A stretch of DNA of 64,000 bases. Origin: UWMA-0277 sp965183885 (GTDB taxonomy: Bacteria > Bacteroidota > Bacteroidia > Flavobacteriales > BACL11). Both the position numbers and the translations under genes were made by a program. Below, in pieces: positions 7,672-16,929 of the stretch. The DNA lies in NCBI GenBank assembly GCA_965183885.1, contig OZ238992.1, positions 372,001 through 436,000 on the forward strand. The letters are read 5' to 3'. Under the pieces are notes generated by a model. The model made no database searches, was not told where the DNA came from, and worked only from the letters and a program-made list of their open reading frames with translations. Positions within the stretch are counted from its first letter, which is position 1; each line of letters begins with the position of its first letter.

Positions 7672-8132
7672 TGCTTTCAAATATCAAATACATCATTATT
7701 GGAATAGCCCTTGCCTTTGTGTTTGGGCTATTTTTTACTAAACAAGGATATTTTGATAAGGAGATAATCATAACTACCACAGATACCATTTATGTAGATA
7801 GTCCTTATGAGGTTGAAGTAATAAAAGAAGTTGAAAAACCTGTTAAGGTTTATGTTTACCAAACTGACACTAATTACAGGAAGCAATTAGAAAAGGACAC
7901 CCTTGTTACTTTTGTTTCCATCACTCCAAAAGTAGCAGAAGTACACACCTTAACACCCAAAGGAGAACCAAACCTTGCAATCTATCCTATTGAAGATTTC
8001 ACGCACCTTAATATCAATCATAAAGGTAAAGTGAAAACCAAGAAGAAAAAACGATTCTGGAGGAATTTAGAACGCATCGGAATTTTTATCGGTGGGCTTT
8101 GGATTGGGAGTAGATTTTCCAAAAAAGCATAA
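7671..8132 (+). CDS. spanin-like membrane protein, last gene of the module
   Basis: The 153-residue protein has an N-terminal transmembrane helix (about 6-23), an extended Val/Glu/Lys-rich middle (for example SPYEVEVIKEVEKPVKVYVYQ) and a basic stretch followed by a short hydrophobic segment near the C-terminus (IGIFIGGLWIG). It follows the M15 peptidase with a TAATG overlap. Position after an endolysin and the anchor-plus-periplasmic-stalk layout suggest a spanin-type lysis protein, but there is no lipobox and no sequence motif to prove it. Confidence 0.4.
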   Translation: MLSNIKYIIIGIALAFVFGLFFTKQGYFDKEIIITTTDTIYVDSPYEVEVIKEVEKPVKVYVYQTDTNYRKQLEKDTLVTFVSITPKVAEVHTLTPKGEPNLAIYPIEDFTHLNINHKGKVKTKKKKRFWRNLERIGIFIGGLWIGSRFSKKA

Positions 8133-9148
8133 CTAATTTTCTAAAAATCGCTTAAAAATTAGAATCTCTTATTCTAAATAGCTAAAAAAATAGCCAATAT
8201 TTCAAAAACCTCTTATCTAGTAGCTATTTTTAATTTTATTTTTTTGAAATTATTTCACTAGGTTAGAAATTTCAATGCGATTGTGGATTATACGTTTTTA
8301 GAGTAATAGTTTTATATATATCTGCTCATGTAGCTATAATAACATATTATTTTTAAATTACATATATCGCTTAAAATCAGATATTTAGTTTAATTAATAG
8401 TGATTGTGGATTAATTTTTTATTTACCACTTTCTCAACCAATCTTTCTCCTCAAATTTATGCAAAAGAGAGTTCAAGTTAAAAACTCCTAGTTCTTATAA
8501 GCATAAATAGCAATAATTAACTTGTGTGTTTTTGACCTTTTTTAAAGAAATAAGCCTCTTTTTTGAACAATTAGAATTTAGACTACTAGAGAGCAGATAA
8601 ATTGTTTTTAGATAAAAAAGCAATCAACTATGTTAGGTTTTTTAGCATCAACAAACTGATTGTCAGTCTTTAAACTGTATTTTAAGACAATTAACCTGAT
8701 TATATAGGGTGGTTTTTTGCTCTTTTTTAGATAAAATAAAAGCCTTAAGATTGAAAATCAAAATAAAAGAGGTTGTTTACTCCTGATTGTCCAAAAAGAG
8801 CAGTAGGTGTCCATAGAAGTTAGAAAATAATTATTAAGGTTTGTAACAAAAAACTAGAAAATAAATTAAAAAAAGCAGTTTTAAAGGAAAATGAATAAGA
8901 TTTTGGCAGGAAAGACTAACACATTATAAAGCCTTATTTTGAAAGCTCTTTGTATGTACAAATAAATTTTAAAGATGCTTCAACTTGAAATAAAACATAT
9001 AAAATACAAAAAGTGCTTGTATGTACAATGATTTGCAAATCAATGATTTGGGGTTTTGACTTTTATTTTTTATATTTAAGAGCTCAAAACTTTGTAACAA
9101 TAAAAATTAAATAATGTAACATATATAATAATTAAAAACAATACGATT
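8133..9148 (+). other. 1-kb intergenic region without recognisable genes
   Basis: I found no open frame with coding character on either strand, no tRNA and no transposase remnant. A 12-base direct repeat GATTGTGGATTA occurs at 8279-8290 and 8402-8413. Another 12-mer is repeated near 8950 and 9017. The stretch separates the phage-like module from the secreted adhesin gene and could hold the right end of the element, but I could not identify an attachment site because the left end is outside the window. Confidence 0.5.
8950..9028 (+). repeat. two copies of TTGTATGTACAA upstream of the giant adhesin gene
   Basis: The 12-mer TTGTATGTACAA occurs at 8950-8961 and 9017-9028, 67 bases apart and 120-200 bases upstream of the 1734-residue protein gene. 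The core GTAC is palindromic, with imperfect flanking symmetry. Paired sites at this distance from a start may bind a regulator; no regulator is identified. Confidence 0.4.
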
Positions 9149-12100
9149 ATGAAGAAATTACTACTCAGTATTATTGCAATACTATCCTTGCAATTTACAC
9201 AGGCACAAACAACAAACCCTTGCGGTTTATATTTTAATGGTTACAATCAAACGGCTAATTATACTGCTAGTTATTGCGGTGGGGATTCTATCAACTTATT
9301 AGTTCAGGCGGGTGGTGGTGCAGGTTCTTCAGTTATTATGACTTTAAACGCTGCAAGTAGTTTAATCACTTCAAACTCAAGCATACAGTTTAACGGATTG
9401 CAACAGCCTACTTTTAATATTAGCTTTTTAGCTCCTTATTTAACGGCTACTACTACCTATAATTTTACGCTTACCTTATTAGATACTTCTTGTACGGATG
9501 CAGGTTCGCAATCATTTACAGCTAATTATAGCATTACAATATATGCTACTACACAAATGAATCTTTATTTTCCTACTGGTATTTGTCAAAATGCTAATCC
9601 TATTTCATTAACACAAGGTTACCCAGTAGGAGGTGTATATAGTGGTAATGGAGTAACACAATCTGGGACAAGCTATTATTTTGACCCTATATTGGCAGGG
9701 GTAGGTACACACACCATTACTTATGCAGTTAGTTTAGGAACGCCTTGCGATTCTGTGATAACAGATAATATTGTTGTAAAAGCTGCTCCTAGTGTTAGTG
9801 TTAGTGATACTGCATATTGTAAATACGCTCCTTTTCCAGTGGTAAGTCCTATTATAACAGGAGGAGTTTCTCCTTATACTTATTCTTGGCAGAATTTAGG
9901 AAATGGGAACTTATACACTACTCCCTCACTTGCTACTACTGCTGCTACTTATTCTTTAGAGGTAACAGCTTCTAATGGCTGTACTGATAATACTACTTTT
10001 ACAGTTACAGAGAACCCTTTGCCTATTACAAGTATCTCCTCTAGTAGTTATTGTTTACCCTCTACACTTAGCCAAGTACCTACCTACCCTAATTATACTT
10101 ACCTTTGGAATACAGGGGCAACAACACCTTCCATTTATGCTACTACTTCTATGATATATCATTTATGGGTAACGGACACTACAACTGGTTGTATGGCAGA
10201 TGATAGTATTGCACTTTGCTCTTTACCGCTAGGCTGTCCTTCTCAATCCGATATTTCTTGTCCTGGCGATGTAGCTCTTTTATGTTTTAATCCTTGTGAT
10301 TCCCTTGCGGCTTTAAACTATCAATATACTTGGAGTACTGGAGCAACTACAAACTGTATTAGTACCACTATTGCAGGAAATTACTCCCTAACAGTTTACG
10401 ACCCTATAAGTGGAACAACATCCCTTTTTAACTTTATAGTAAATGCAGCTAGTTTAAATGCTCAAATATTAGGTAGGGATTCGCTTTATTGTATGAACGA
10501 ACAAATTACATTAAGCTCTGGGGCTGTTCCAGTAGGTACAAATTTTCAATGGACGACTTCAACAGGCTATACCCCTGTAAATTCTAATTTATCAGGTATT
10601 AGCTTTGCAGCATCTTTATTAGGGGTAGGAACACACCAAATCTATTTAATGGTACAAGATGGGATTTGTATTGATTATGATACTTTATTTTTTGAGATAA
10701 TGCCTAATGTATCTGGGATTGTAAGCGATAGCATTATTTGTTTTGGAGATAGTGTACATTTAATGGCTAGTCCACAAGATACTTCATTTACTTATTACTG
10801 GCTTTGGTATGATGGGGGAGTACTCCATACTGATACTAATGCTTCTATTACTTTTTTACCTACTACGGCAAATGCTTATGCTTTAAATGTTAATAATGGT
10901 GCTTGTGCCACTACTTATATGGTGTACATCCCTTTTTATAATAACTTTAACGCTCCTTTTATTGGCGATACGCTTATGTGTGCTGGAGATAGTACCGATA
11001 TTGCTGTTAATTTACCTAACAGCCTTTATAGCTTCCAATGGATGACTGGAGATACTACCGCAGGGATTACCGCCTATTTTGGAGGGACTTATACGGTAGA
11101 TGTTACCCTTAATAGTATCGGTTGTACTGTTAATAATAGCATTAATATTACGGCAATAAATCCGCCTAATGCTCAAACAATTTATGGCGATACTAATATG
11201 TGCGGAAATGGTTTAGATAGTTTATGGACTGATTCCTTATCAGGACTACATTATACTTGGACAGGGAATGTACAAGATACGATGCTCTATGTTAATGGTT
11301 CGGGTATTTATTCCTTATTGATTACAGATACTACAACCAATTGTAGTGCTTATCAAGAAATTGAGGTAACAGAATTTCCTTCAGAACATTATTATATTTT
11401 CCCTGAACCTGACACCGTTATTTGTCAAGGAGATTCAGTATATCTAGCAGTATTGGATAGTGTTAATAATGCATCACCGCTAAGTACTTATAGCATCCTT
11501 TGGAATACAGGAGCAACAACAGGTAGTATTGTTGTTGGTACTACTGGTACATATTGGGCGGCAGTTACCGACCTTAACGGATGTGCTGATACTGCTTTTA
11601 TCAACATTACAGTAAATACGCTTCCTACTATAACTATTGTTAATGTTCCCTTTTCAAGTACAGGAGCTTGTGAAGATAGTACCTTGTTAGTGCTTACTTC
11701 TTCAAGTACTAATATTAATCTCAATAATAGTTCTTGGGCAAATGATAGTATGGTAGCCTATCAATCAGGAACTATTTGGGCAACTGTGGTAGATTCCAAC
11801 GGCTGCTCTGCAATAGATAGTATAACAGTAAGTGTTGACCTTGCTTGTTGCGATGCTCCAGAGGCTTATATCCGTTTAGAACAAGGAGGAAATTCGGCTG
11901 ATTTAATGGCTCAGAATGTAAACAATAGTTTTAGTAGTTCCTTTTATAATGATACGATATTGATAAAAGACACCTTATATGTAAATAATGCTGCGGGGCT
12001 TTATTTTAATGGCTGTAATATCATTATGGGACCTTATGCAGTTATTTGGGTTGAAGGTGGGGATTTAGAGATTATAAAAAGTCATATACACTCTTGTAAT

Positions 12101-14353
12101 GATACGATGTGGCAAGGGATATATGTAAATAGTAATTCCATTAGTATAAGAAGCCAATGTCTAATTGAGGATGCTATTGAAACGGTAGTGATAAGCCCAA
12201 ACAGCTTAGCAGCATCTTATAGTATTTATGATTCCTTTTTTAAGAATAATATTTATACTTTGATCTGTAATCCGCCAACAGTTGGAACTTCAGTATTTAG
12301 AGGTAACCGAATTTTCAACCCTGATTTTTTAAAGATTAACCCTGCTGGTGTAGATTCTAGCTTTACAGGAATATTTATTAATAATGTGTACGGCTTAACC
12401 ATTGGAAGCCATTTAAACCCTTATTTTAAAAACTACTTTGAGGATTTACAATATGGTATTGTAGCCATACGCTCAATAGTTGAAGTGTATAATAATCATT
12501 TTGAAAATATCCATCATTATCATTCTAACGCTATCAATACAAACTATAATATTGCCTTAAACTCTGCCTGTGTTTATGGTAGGGGTTGGAGTTCTCTTTT
12601 CGCTCCTTTTAGTTCTACTATTGGAAGTACAGCCCAAAACCATAAAAACACTTTTACAAATTTTAGCACAGGAGTTTATAGCGAAATGCTAAATACTGAT
12701 GTGATAGGAAATAATTTTTCTGATGGAACTAATATAGGAGTTTATACACAAACCTCTAATTTGAAGACGATAAATATTAAGGAAAATTATATGCAAGATG
12801 TACGAGTTGGAGTGGGTGCATTAGATAATATTTGGGCTACTTACAATGTTATTGATAATGAGATTGCAGGACAAAGCCAACAGCAATTTTTAGGGATTAG
12901 TATTGCAAACTGGAGTGTTGCTGGACTAGTAAACTTGGATGTTAGTAAGAATTGTATTGACAATTATGTTGAAGGTATAGGACAGGGCTTTGTAAATGAT
13001 GCTAGAATTGAAGCAAATTTTATAAAAGATACAGATTATGGTATTGCCTCTAATACAAGTTATAATGGTGTGATACAAAGTAATAGAGTTGTAGGAAGTA
13101 ATAGTAGCCACCTTAACGGTACTTATGCTTATTTATCCGAGCAAGTATATCAATGTAATTCTATTGAAAATTACAGGACAGCAATGTATTTTAGAGGTTC
13201 TTGTGTAAGTAGGTTGCAGCAAAACTCCTTGCTTGCAAACCTTAGTTATTCTGATAATGGGATAATGATAGACTATAATGGAAGCATAGGAATACAAGGA
13301 GCTGCTCCTTCTTGGATGACACCTGCAATTAATTGGGATAACCAATGGTCTGGTTTTGGAGGTTCAGGAGGAATTTCTCATATTCATACGGATAATAATA
13401 CCACTGGGGCATTATCTGACTTTTATGTGCGTTGGGCACCCCTATTTATTCCTTTATTGATTACTGCTAATACATCTACCCTTGTTAGCTACACAACAAT
13501 TCCTTTTCCACTTACTTGGCCTACTTGTAGTGCTTTACCAAGCTGTAACTTTAAAGTTGCCCCAACTCCTATAAATAATGTAGAGCTTACAGATTTGGAA
13601 ATGATGGAATTTGAGGCTTTAGGAGAAGCAATGAATAATCCAGATGAATATCAGAACAAAGAGAAATTATATCGTGATTTATTAGAACGCCCAGAGTTAG
13701 CCGATAGCAGTTTAATTTTAGAAAATTTCAGAGATTCTGTTGAGCAAACTGATATGGGGCGATTGATACGCATAGAAAAAGCCATAGTTGATAGTGCTTA
13801 TGTAGAAGCTGCTGCTATTAATGATAGTATCTTAGGCGTAAATAATATTGAAATTACTGCTAAGGACTTTTACGCAATACATTTAGCTCCTTATTTACGA
13901 GGAGAGGCAGCAATACAATTTACAGCTTCAGAACTCGCTGATATGAGGTATATTGCTAACCTTTGCCCATTTACACACGGAAAAGTAGTATTTGCAGCTC
14001 GTAATTTATGCCGCTATCACGATACGCTTTGGGTAGATTATAGGCAGCCTTGTGAAACCACAATCCCAACAAGTAGCCGTTTAGCAGCCCCAGAACAGGA
14101 AGCAGATGTATTTAAAGTTTATCCTAACCCTGCAAAAGATAGGGTAAATATTAAGATTAAAATAAATGATAGCGATATTTTATTAAAATTACACCTTGTA
14201 AATAATCTAGGGCAAGTTATTGAAACGCATCAAGCTACATCACGGCAAGAATTGAGTATAGCTGTAAGCCATTTGCCTAGTGGGATTTATTTACTTAACT
14301 TAGCAGACCAAGATGGTAGTACTATTGCTACCCAAAAACTGACTAAAGAATAG
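9149..14353 (+). CDS. giant secreted adhesin-like protein with Ig-like repeats, beta-helix and type IX sorting domain
   Basis: The 1734-residue protein carries a signal peptide (MKKLLLSIIAILSLQFTQAQ). Residues about 25-920 are a Thr/Ser/Asn-rich array of Ig/PKD-like modules of roughly 80-100 residues, with recurring W-N-T-G-A-T-T motifs and paired cysteines. Residues about 930-1450 look like a right-handed parallel beta-helix (short repeats rich in Asn, Gly, Ile, such as NNVYGLTIGSH). A helical segment follows. The last 84 residues (VFKVYPNPAKDRVNI onward, from about 1651) are a type IX secretion C-terminal sorting domain, which targets the protein across the outer membrane and to the cell surface. 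Likely role: surface adhesion or matrix. The module repeats invite recombination. It is followed six bases later by another secreted protein gene. Confidence 0.8.
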   Translation: MKKLLLSIIAILSLQFTQAQTTNPCGLYFNGYNQTANYTASYCGGDSINLLVQAGGGAGSSVIMTLNAASSLITSNSSIQFNGLQQPTFNISFLAPYLTATTTYNFTLTLLDTSCTDAGSQSFTANYSITIYATTQMNLYFPTGICQNANPISLTQGYPVGGVYSGNGVTQSGTSYYFDPILAGVGTHTITYAVSLGTPCDSVITDNIVVKAAPSVSVSDTAYCKYAPFPVVSPIITGGVSPYTYSWQNLGNGNLYTTPSLATTAATYSLEVTASNGCTDNTTFTVTENPLPITSISSSSYCLPSTLSQVPTYPNYTYLWNTGATTPSIYATTSMIYHLWVTDTTTGCMADDSIALCSLPLGCPSQSDISCPGDVALLCFNPCDSLAALNYQYTWSTGATTNCISTTIAGNYSLTVYDPISGTTSLFNFIVNAASLNAQILGRDSLYCMNEQITLSSGAVPVGTNFQWTTSTGYTPVNSNLSGISFAASLLGVGTHQIYLMVQDGICIDYDTLFFEIMPNVSGIVSDSIICFGDSVHLMASPQDTSFTYYWLWYDGGVLHTDTNASITFLPTTANAYALNVNNGACATTYMVYIPFYNNFNAPFIGDTLMCAGDSTDIAVNLPNSLYSFQWMTGDTTAGITAYFGGTYTVDVTLNSIGCTVNNSINITAINPPNAQTIYGDTNMCGNGLDSLWTDSLSGLHYTWTGNVQDTMLYVNGSGIYSLLITDTTTNCSAYQEIEVTEFPSEHYYIFPEPDTVICQGDSVYLAVLDSVNNASPLSTYSILWNTGATTGSIVVGTTGTYWAAVTDLNGCADTAFINITVNTLPTITIVNVPFSSTGACEDSTLLVLTSSSTNINLNNSSWANDSMVAYQSGTIWATVVDSNGCSAIDSITVSVDLACCDAPEAYIRLEQGGNSADLMAQNVNNSFSSSFYNDTILIKDTLYVNNAAGLYFNGCNIIMGPYAVIWVEGGDLEIIKSHIHSCNDTMWQGIYVNSNSISIRSQCLIEDAIETVVISPNSLAASYSIYDSFFKNNIYTLICNPPTVGTSVFRGNRIFNPDFLKINPAGVDSSFTGIFINNVYGLTIGSHLNPYFKNYFEDLQYGIVAIRSIVEVYNNHFENIHHYHSNAINTNYNIALNSACVYGRGWSSLFAPFSSTIGSTAQNHKNTFTNFSTGVYSEMLNTDVIGNNFSDGTNIGVYTQTSNLKTINIKENYMQDVRVGVGALDNIWATYNVIDNEIAGQSQQQFLGISIANWSVAGLVNLDVSKNCIDNYVEGIGQGFVNDARIEANFIKDTDYGIASNTSYNGVIQSNRVVGSNSSHLNGTYAYLSEQVYQCNSIENYRTAMYFRGSCVSRLQQNSLLANLSYSDNGIMIDYNGSIGIQGAAPSWMTPAINWDNQWSGFGGSGGISHIHTDNNTTGALSDFYVRWAPLFIPLLITANTSTLVSYTTIPFPLTWPTCSALPSCNFKVAPTPINNVELTDLEMMEFEALGEAMNNPDEYQNKEKLYRDLLERPELADSSLILENFRDSVEQTDMGRLIRIEKAIVDSAYVEAAAINDSILGVNNIEITAKDFYAIHLAPYLRGEAAIQFTASELADMRYIANLCPFTHGKVVFAARNLCRYHDTLWVDYRQPCETTIPTSSRLAAPEQEADVFKVYPNPAKDRVNIKIKINDSDILLKLHLVNNLGQVIETHQATSRQELSIAVSHLPSGIYLLNLADQDGSTIATQKLTKE

Positions 14354-14359
14354 TTGTAA

Positions 14360-15178
14360 ATGAGCAGAAAAATAAGCTATATATTAATACTACTCTGTTG
14401 TGCCTTTAACACAAAGGCACAACAGAACTTAGTATTGAATGGGAGTTTTGAACTGAATAGTGCAAGTCAATGTGTAAGTGATTTAGACTCTAAAGTTGAT
14501 TATGACAATACTGTTTCTTTCTCAAAACATTTTGGAGATAAGTATACAACAGCACTCTTTAAACCTCCTTGTTGGGTTTGTTCTCCTCCTGTGTTATGGG
14601 GAGGAGCAGCTAAAGAGGGAGATTGGACTCTAGCTATTCATGGAAGGCATGAAATACATGTATTACCGCCACCTGATGATACCATACATATTATAAAACA
14701 AGGAAAAATTTCTTTAGAATTGGATGCTCCTTTATTAGATAACAAGCATTATAAACTTTCTTTTTGGATAAAAGACCCACCACCAGAACCTATCTGTATA
14801 CAAGGTAAAAATAATTATATAAATGTGGGTATTTCTAATTATGAAGACTCATTGGGTAGGCACTTAATTACTACTAATTATGGAGATACAGCTTGGCAAG
14901 AATATACTTATGTTTTTGAAACCCAAAACGCAGAACAGTACCTTACTGTAACTGTTGGTTTAAATGGTATCATTGATTATAGCGTGTTTATAGATAACTT
15001 TGTTTTAACAGAAACAGAAGAGCCTTTAAGCGTAGGTATTAATGAAATTCCACAGCAACAAAAACAACTCCTTAAAATTGTAGATATTTTAGGCAAAGAA
15101 GCCAACCCCAAACAAAAAGGCATTTTGTTTTATATTTTTAGTGATGGAACTGTTGAGAAAAAGGTTCTTGTAGAGTAA
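14360..15178 (+). CDS. secreted protein with carbohydrate-binding-like domain and short type IX-type C-terminus
   Basis: The 272-residue protein has a signal peptide ending in NTKAQQ and begins its mature part with NLVLNGSFEL, the typical opening of Bacteroidota beta-sandwich carbohydrate-binding-like domains; further strands such as YKLSFWIKD and YSVFIDNFVLTE fit that fold. The C-terminus (about 222-272, LLKIVDILGKEANPKQKGIL) looks like a shortened type IX sorting domain. It starts six bases after the giant adhesin and is probably co-transcribed. A second, broken copy of its last 30 codons lies 1.5 kb downstream. Confidence 0.65.
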   Translation: MSRKISYILILLCCAFNTKAQQNLVLNGSFELNSASQCVSDLDSKVDYDNTVSFSKHFGDKYTTALFKPPCWVCSPPVLWGGAAKEGDWTLAIHGRHEIHVLPPPDDTIHIIKQGKISLELDAPLLDNKHYKLSFWIKDPPPEPICIQGKNNYINVGISNYEDSLGRHLITTNYGDTAWQEYTYVFETQNAEQYLTVTVGLNGIIDYSVFIDNFVLTETEEPLSVGINEIPQQQKQLLKIVDILGKEANPKQKGILFYIFSDGTVEKKVLVE

Positions 15179-15319
15179 TTCAATCTCATTAGTGAATTTC
15201 TTGAAAATATGAAAAATAAACAATTACCTTATTGTTACAGATACACCCGCTATTATTTTAATTGCTTATGGTATTCTCTTATCTTCCCTTTAGGAGTAGG
15301 TAAGGAAGATAAAATTAAT

Positions 15320-16606
15320 ATGAGGAAAAAGATGAAAGATGTAATCAATAACATTATAAAAGAAATATCAGTAGAACTTGATTTGATTGATGTCAAAACA
15401 GATATAATACTAATCGCTTATCAACTTAATGTCAAAAAATATTCAAATGACTTATTTAAGGCTATAGGAAGAGAGGTGTGCAAAAAATTTTATAAAGATA
15501 GTAAGGCAGATTTTGAATACCATCTTTCAGAAATCATTGCAAAATGTATTATAACAAAGTCTTCAAAATATTTGTTGGACAAGAAAAAACTAACTCAATT
15601 TCTAATAGACTTAGAGAAAATAATTTTAGACGGAAAACTAGACTATAAGATTAAGCTTAGACTACTTGACATTTCAATAACTGAACCTTTTTATTTAAAA
15701 GATACAGTGGAGCAGAAGATTTATTTCCAAACAATTTCTAAAAGAGAACTTTTATATAATTATCCTGCAAATGAGTTTGTAAGTCAAATTTTCTTAAAAC
15801 ATTGGGAAAACCATTTAGTTGAGGTTGTCTTTGAATTTAAAGGAACTTTAAAGGAAATCGAAAATCATAATAATCTTGAAGAAATAAATACTTTAATAAG
15901 ATCTATTACAAACTCCATTTTAATTAGTAAAGTTTTAAACAATTCTGAAGTTAATATAACTCACACTAAACTAACATCACCATTTCACAACATTACTACC
16001 TTAAGAGGGGCTAGAGGCGGAAGATTTTACCCAATTAATCTTACTTCAGAAGATTTATTCAAAATTAAAAACATTTATAATATTACTCAAGATATTAAAA
16101 ATGACAATGTATTAATCAAATCAATTGACAGGTTTATTTTAGGATTAAAACAAGGGAATCACCATCCAAACAAAACTAATTCTCCAAATTGGGACAAAAT
16201 TGTTGACTACACAATTGCATGTGAAACATTGTTTTTAACAATAAATAAAAGTCAACAAAAAAATGAGCTTTCCTATAGATTTAGATTGAATGGTTCATCA
16301 TTAATATCAAATATTAATAATAAAGAGAAAAATGTAATATTTCGTGCTCTAAACGAACTTTATTCAATTCGTTCAAAGGTTGTTCATGGAGAGGAGTATT
16401 CTAAAATAATTGGGCACGCAAATAAGTTTATAACTATACTAAATATTGATAATGAAAACCAAAAACATGACTTAGGAAGACTTATGCTAGTTTCTAACCA
16501 AGTGGAAACATGGCTATTAGAAACATATCAATATCTAAATCAAATTAGTTTGAATGAAAGACCATATAATAAACAACAGGGATGGGAAGAATTGCTATGG
16601 AGTTAA
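15320..16606 (+). CDS. ApeA-like HEPN domain protein, candidate anti-phage RNase
   Basis: I start the protein at ATG 15320 (428 residues); an in-frame ATG at 15209 would add 37 residues of low-quality sequence, and ATG 15332 is a further option. The C-terminal third matches the Apea-like HEPN family: IACETLFL, then LNELYSIRSKVVHG, which contains the RxxxxH catalytic motif of HEPN ribonucleases (Arg and His about 75 residues from the end). The N-terminal 270 residues are helical and not recognised, and do not obviously match the N-domain of the ApeA defence protein. HEPN proteins commonly act as RNases in phage defence. It has no signal peptide, unlike both neighbours, and lies between two copies of a secreted-protein C-terminus, which points to insertion. 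Confidence 0.65.
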   Translation: MRKKMKDVINNIIKEISVELDLIDVKTDIILIAYQLNVKKYSNDLFKAIGREVCKKFYKDSKADFEYHLSEIIAKCIITKSSKYLLDKKKLTQFLIDLEKIILDGKLDYKIKLRLLDISITEPFYLKDTVEQKIYFQTISKRELLYNYPANEFVSQIFLKHWENHLVEVVFEFKGTLKEIENHNNLEEINTLIRSITNSILISKVLNNSEVNITHTKLTSPFHNITTLRGARGGRFYPINLTSEDLFKIKNIYNITQDIKNDNVLIKSIDRFILGLKQGNHHPNKTNSPNWDKIVDYTIACETLFLTINKSQQKNELSYRFRLNGSSLISNINNKEKNVIFRALNELYSIRSKVVHGEEYSKIIGHANKFITILNIDNENQKHDLGRLMLVSNQVETWLLETYQYLNQISLNERPYNKQQGWEELLWS

Positions 16607-16615
16607 TTTTACATT

Positions 16616-16702
16616 AAGGAAGCAACACAAAAACAAAAAGGAATTTTGTTTTATATTTATAGTGATGGTACGGTAGAGAAAAGATTAACAACTAGATATT
16701 AG
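16616..16702 (+). pseudogene. remnant C-terminus of a paralogue of the 272-residue secreted protein
   Basis: Read in frame, these 28 codons plus stop give KEATQKQKGILFYIYSDGTV followed by EKR and a short tail, nearly identical to the end of the gene at 14360 (KEANPKQKGILFYIFSDGTV, EKK). No start codon or signal peptide precedes it; it begins nine bases after the HEPN stop. It is best read as the surviving 3' end of a duplicated secreted-protein gene whose 5' part has been replaced. Confidence 0.75.
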
Positions 16703-16875
16703 AATTTAGACAATATGCTAACAAAATAAAATAATCAACCCTGCCCTTAATTTGTCCCTAGCAATATGTAACTTATTGAGGAAAAGAGCAATAATATATT
16801 TGATTTCATAATCTTCTGATTTTTAAGGGCGCGAAAGTAAGGAATCCTAATAAGCTAATACTTAGAAAAACATAT

Positions 16876-16912
16876 AAAAAAAGCCTTACTCTTTATGAGC
16901 AAGGCTTTTTAC
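16876..16912. terminator. bidirectional hairpin terminator
   Basis: AAAAAGCCTT (16878-16887) pairs with AAGGCTTTTT (16901-16910) around a 13-base loop, giving T runs on both strands. It terminates the minus-strand doxX gene, 20 bases beyond its stop, and also any plus-strand transcription from the accessory region. It marks the border between accessory and core-like DNA. Confidence 0.75.
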
Positions 16913-16929
16913 ACTTAATTTTTTATTAC

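Noticed and set aside
8133..9148. Possible transposase or toxin remnant in the 1-kb gap
   Set aside because: I translated parts on both strands by eye and found only short frames with no motif.
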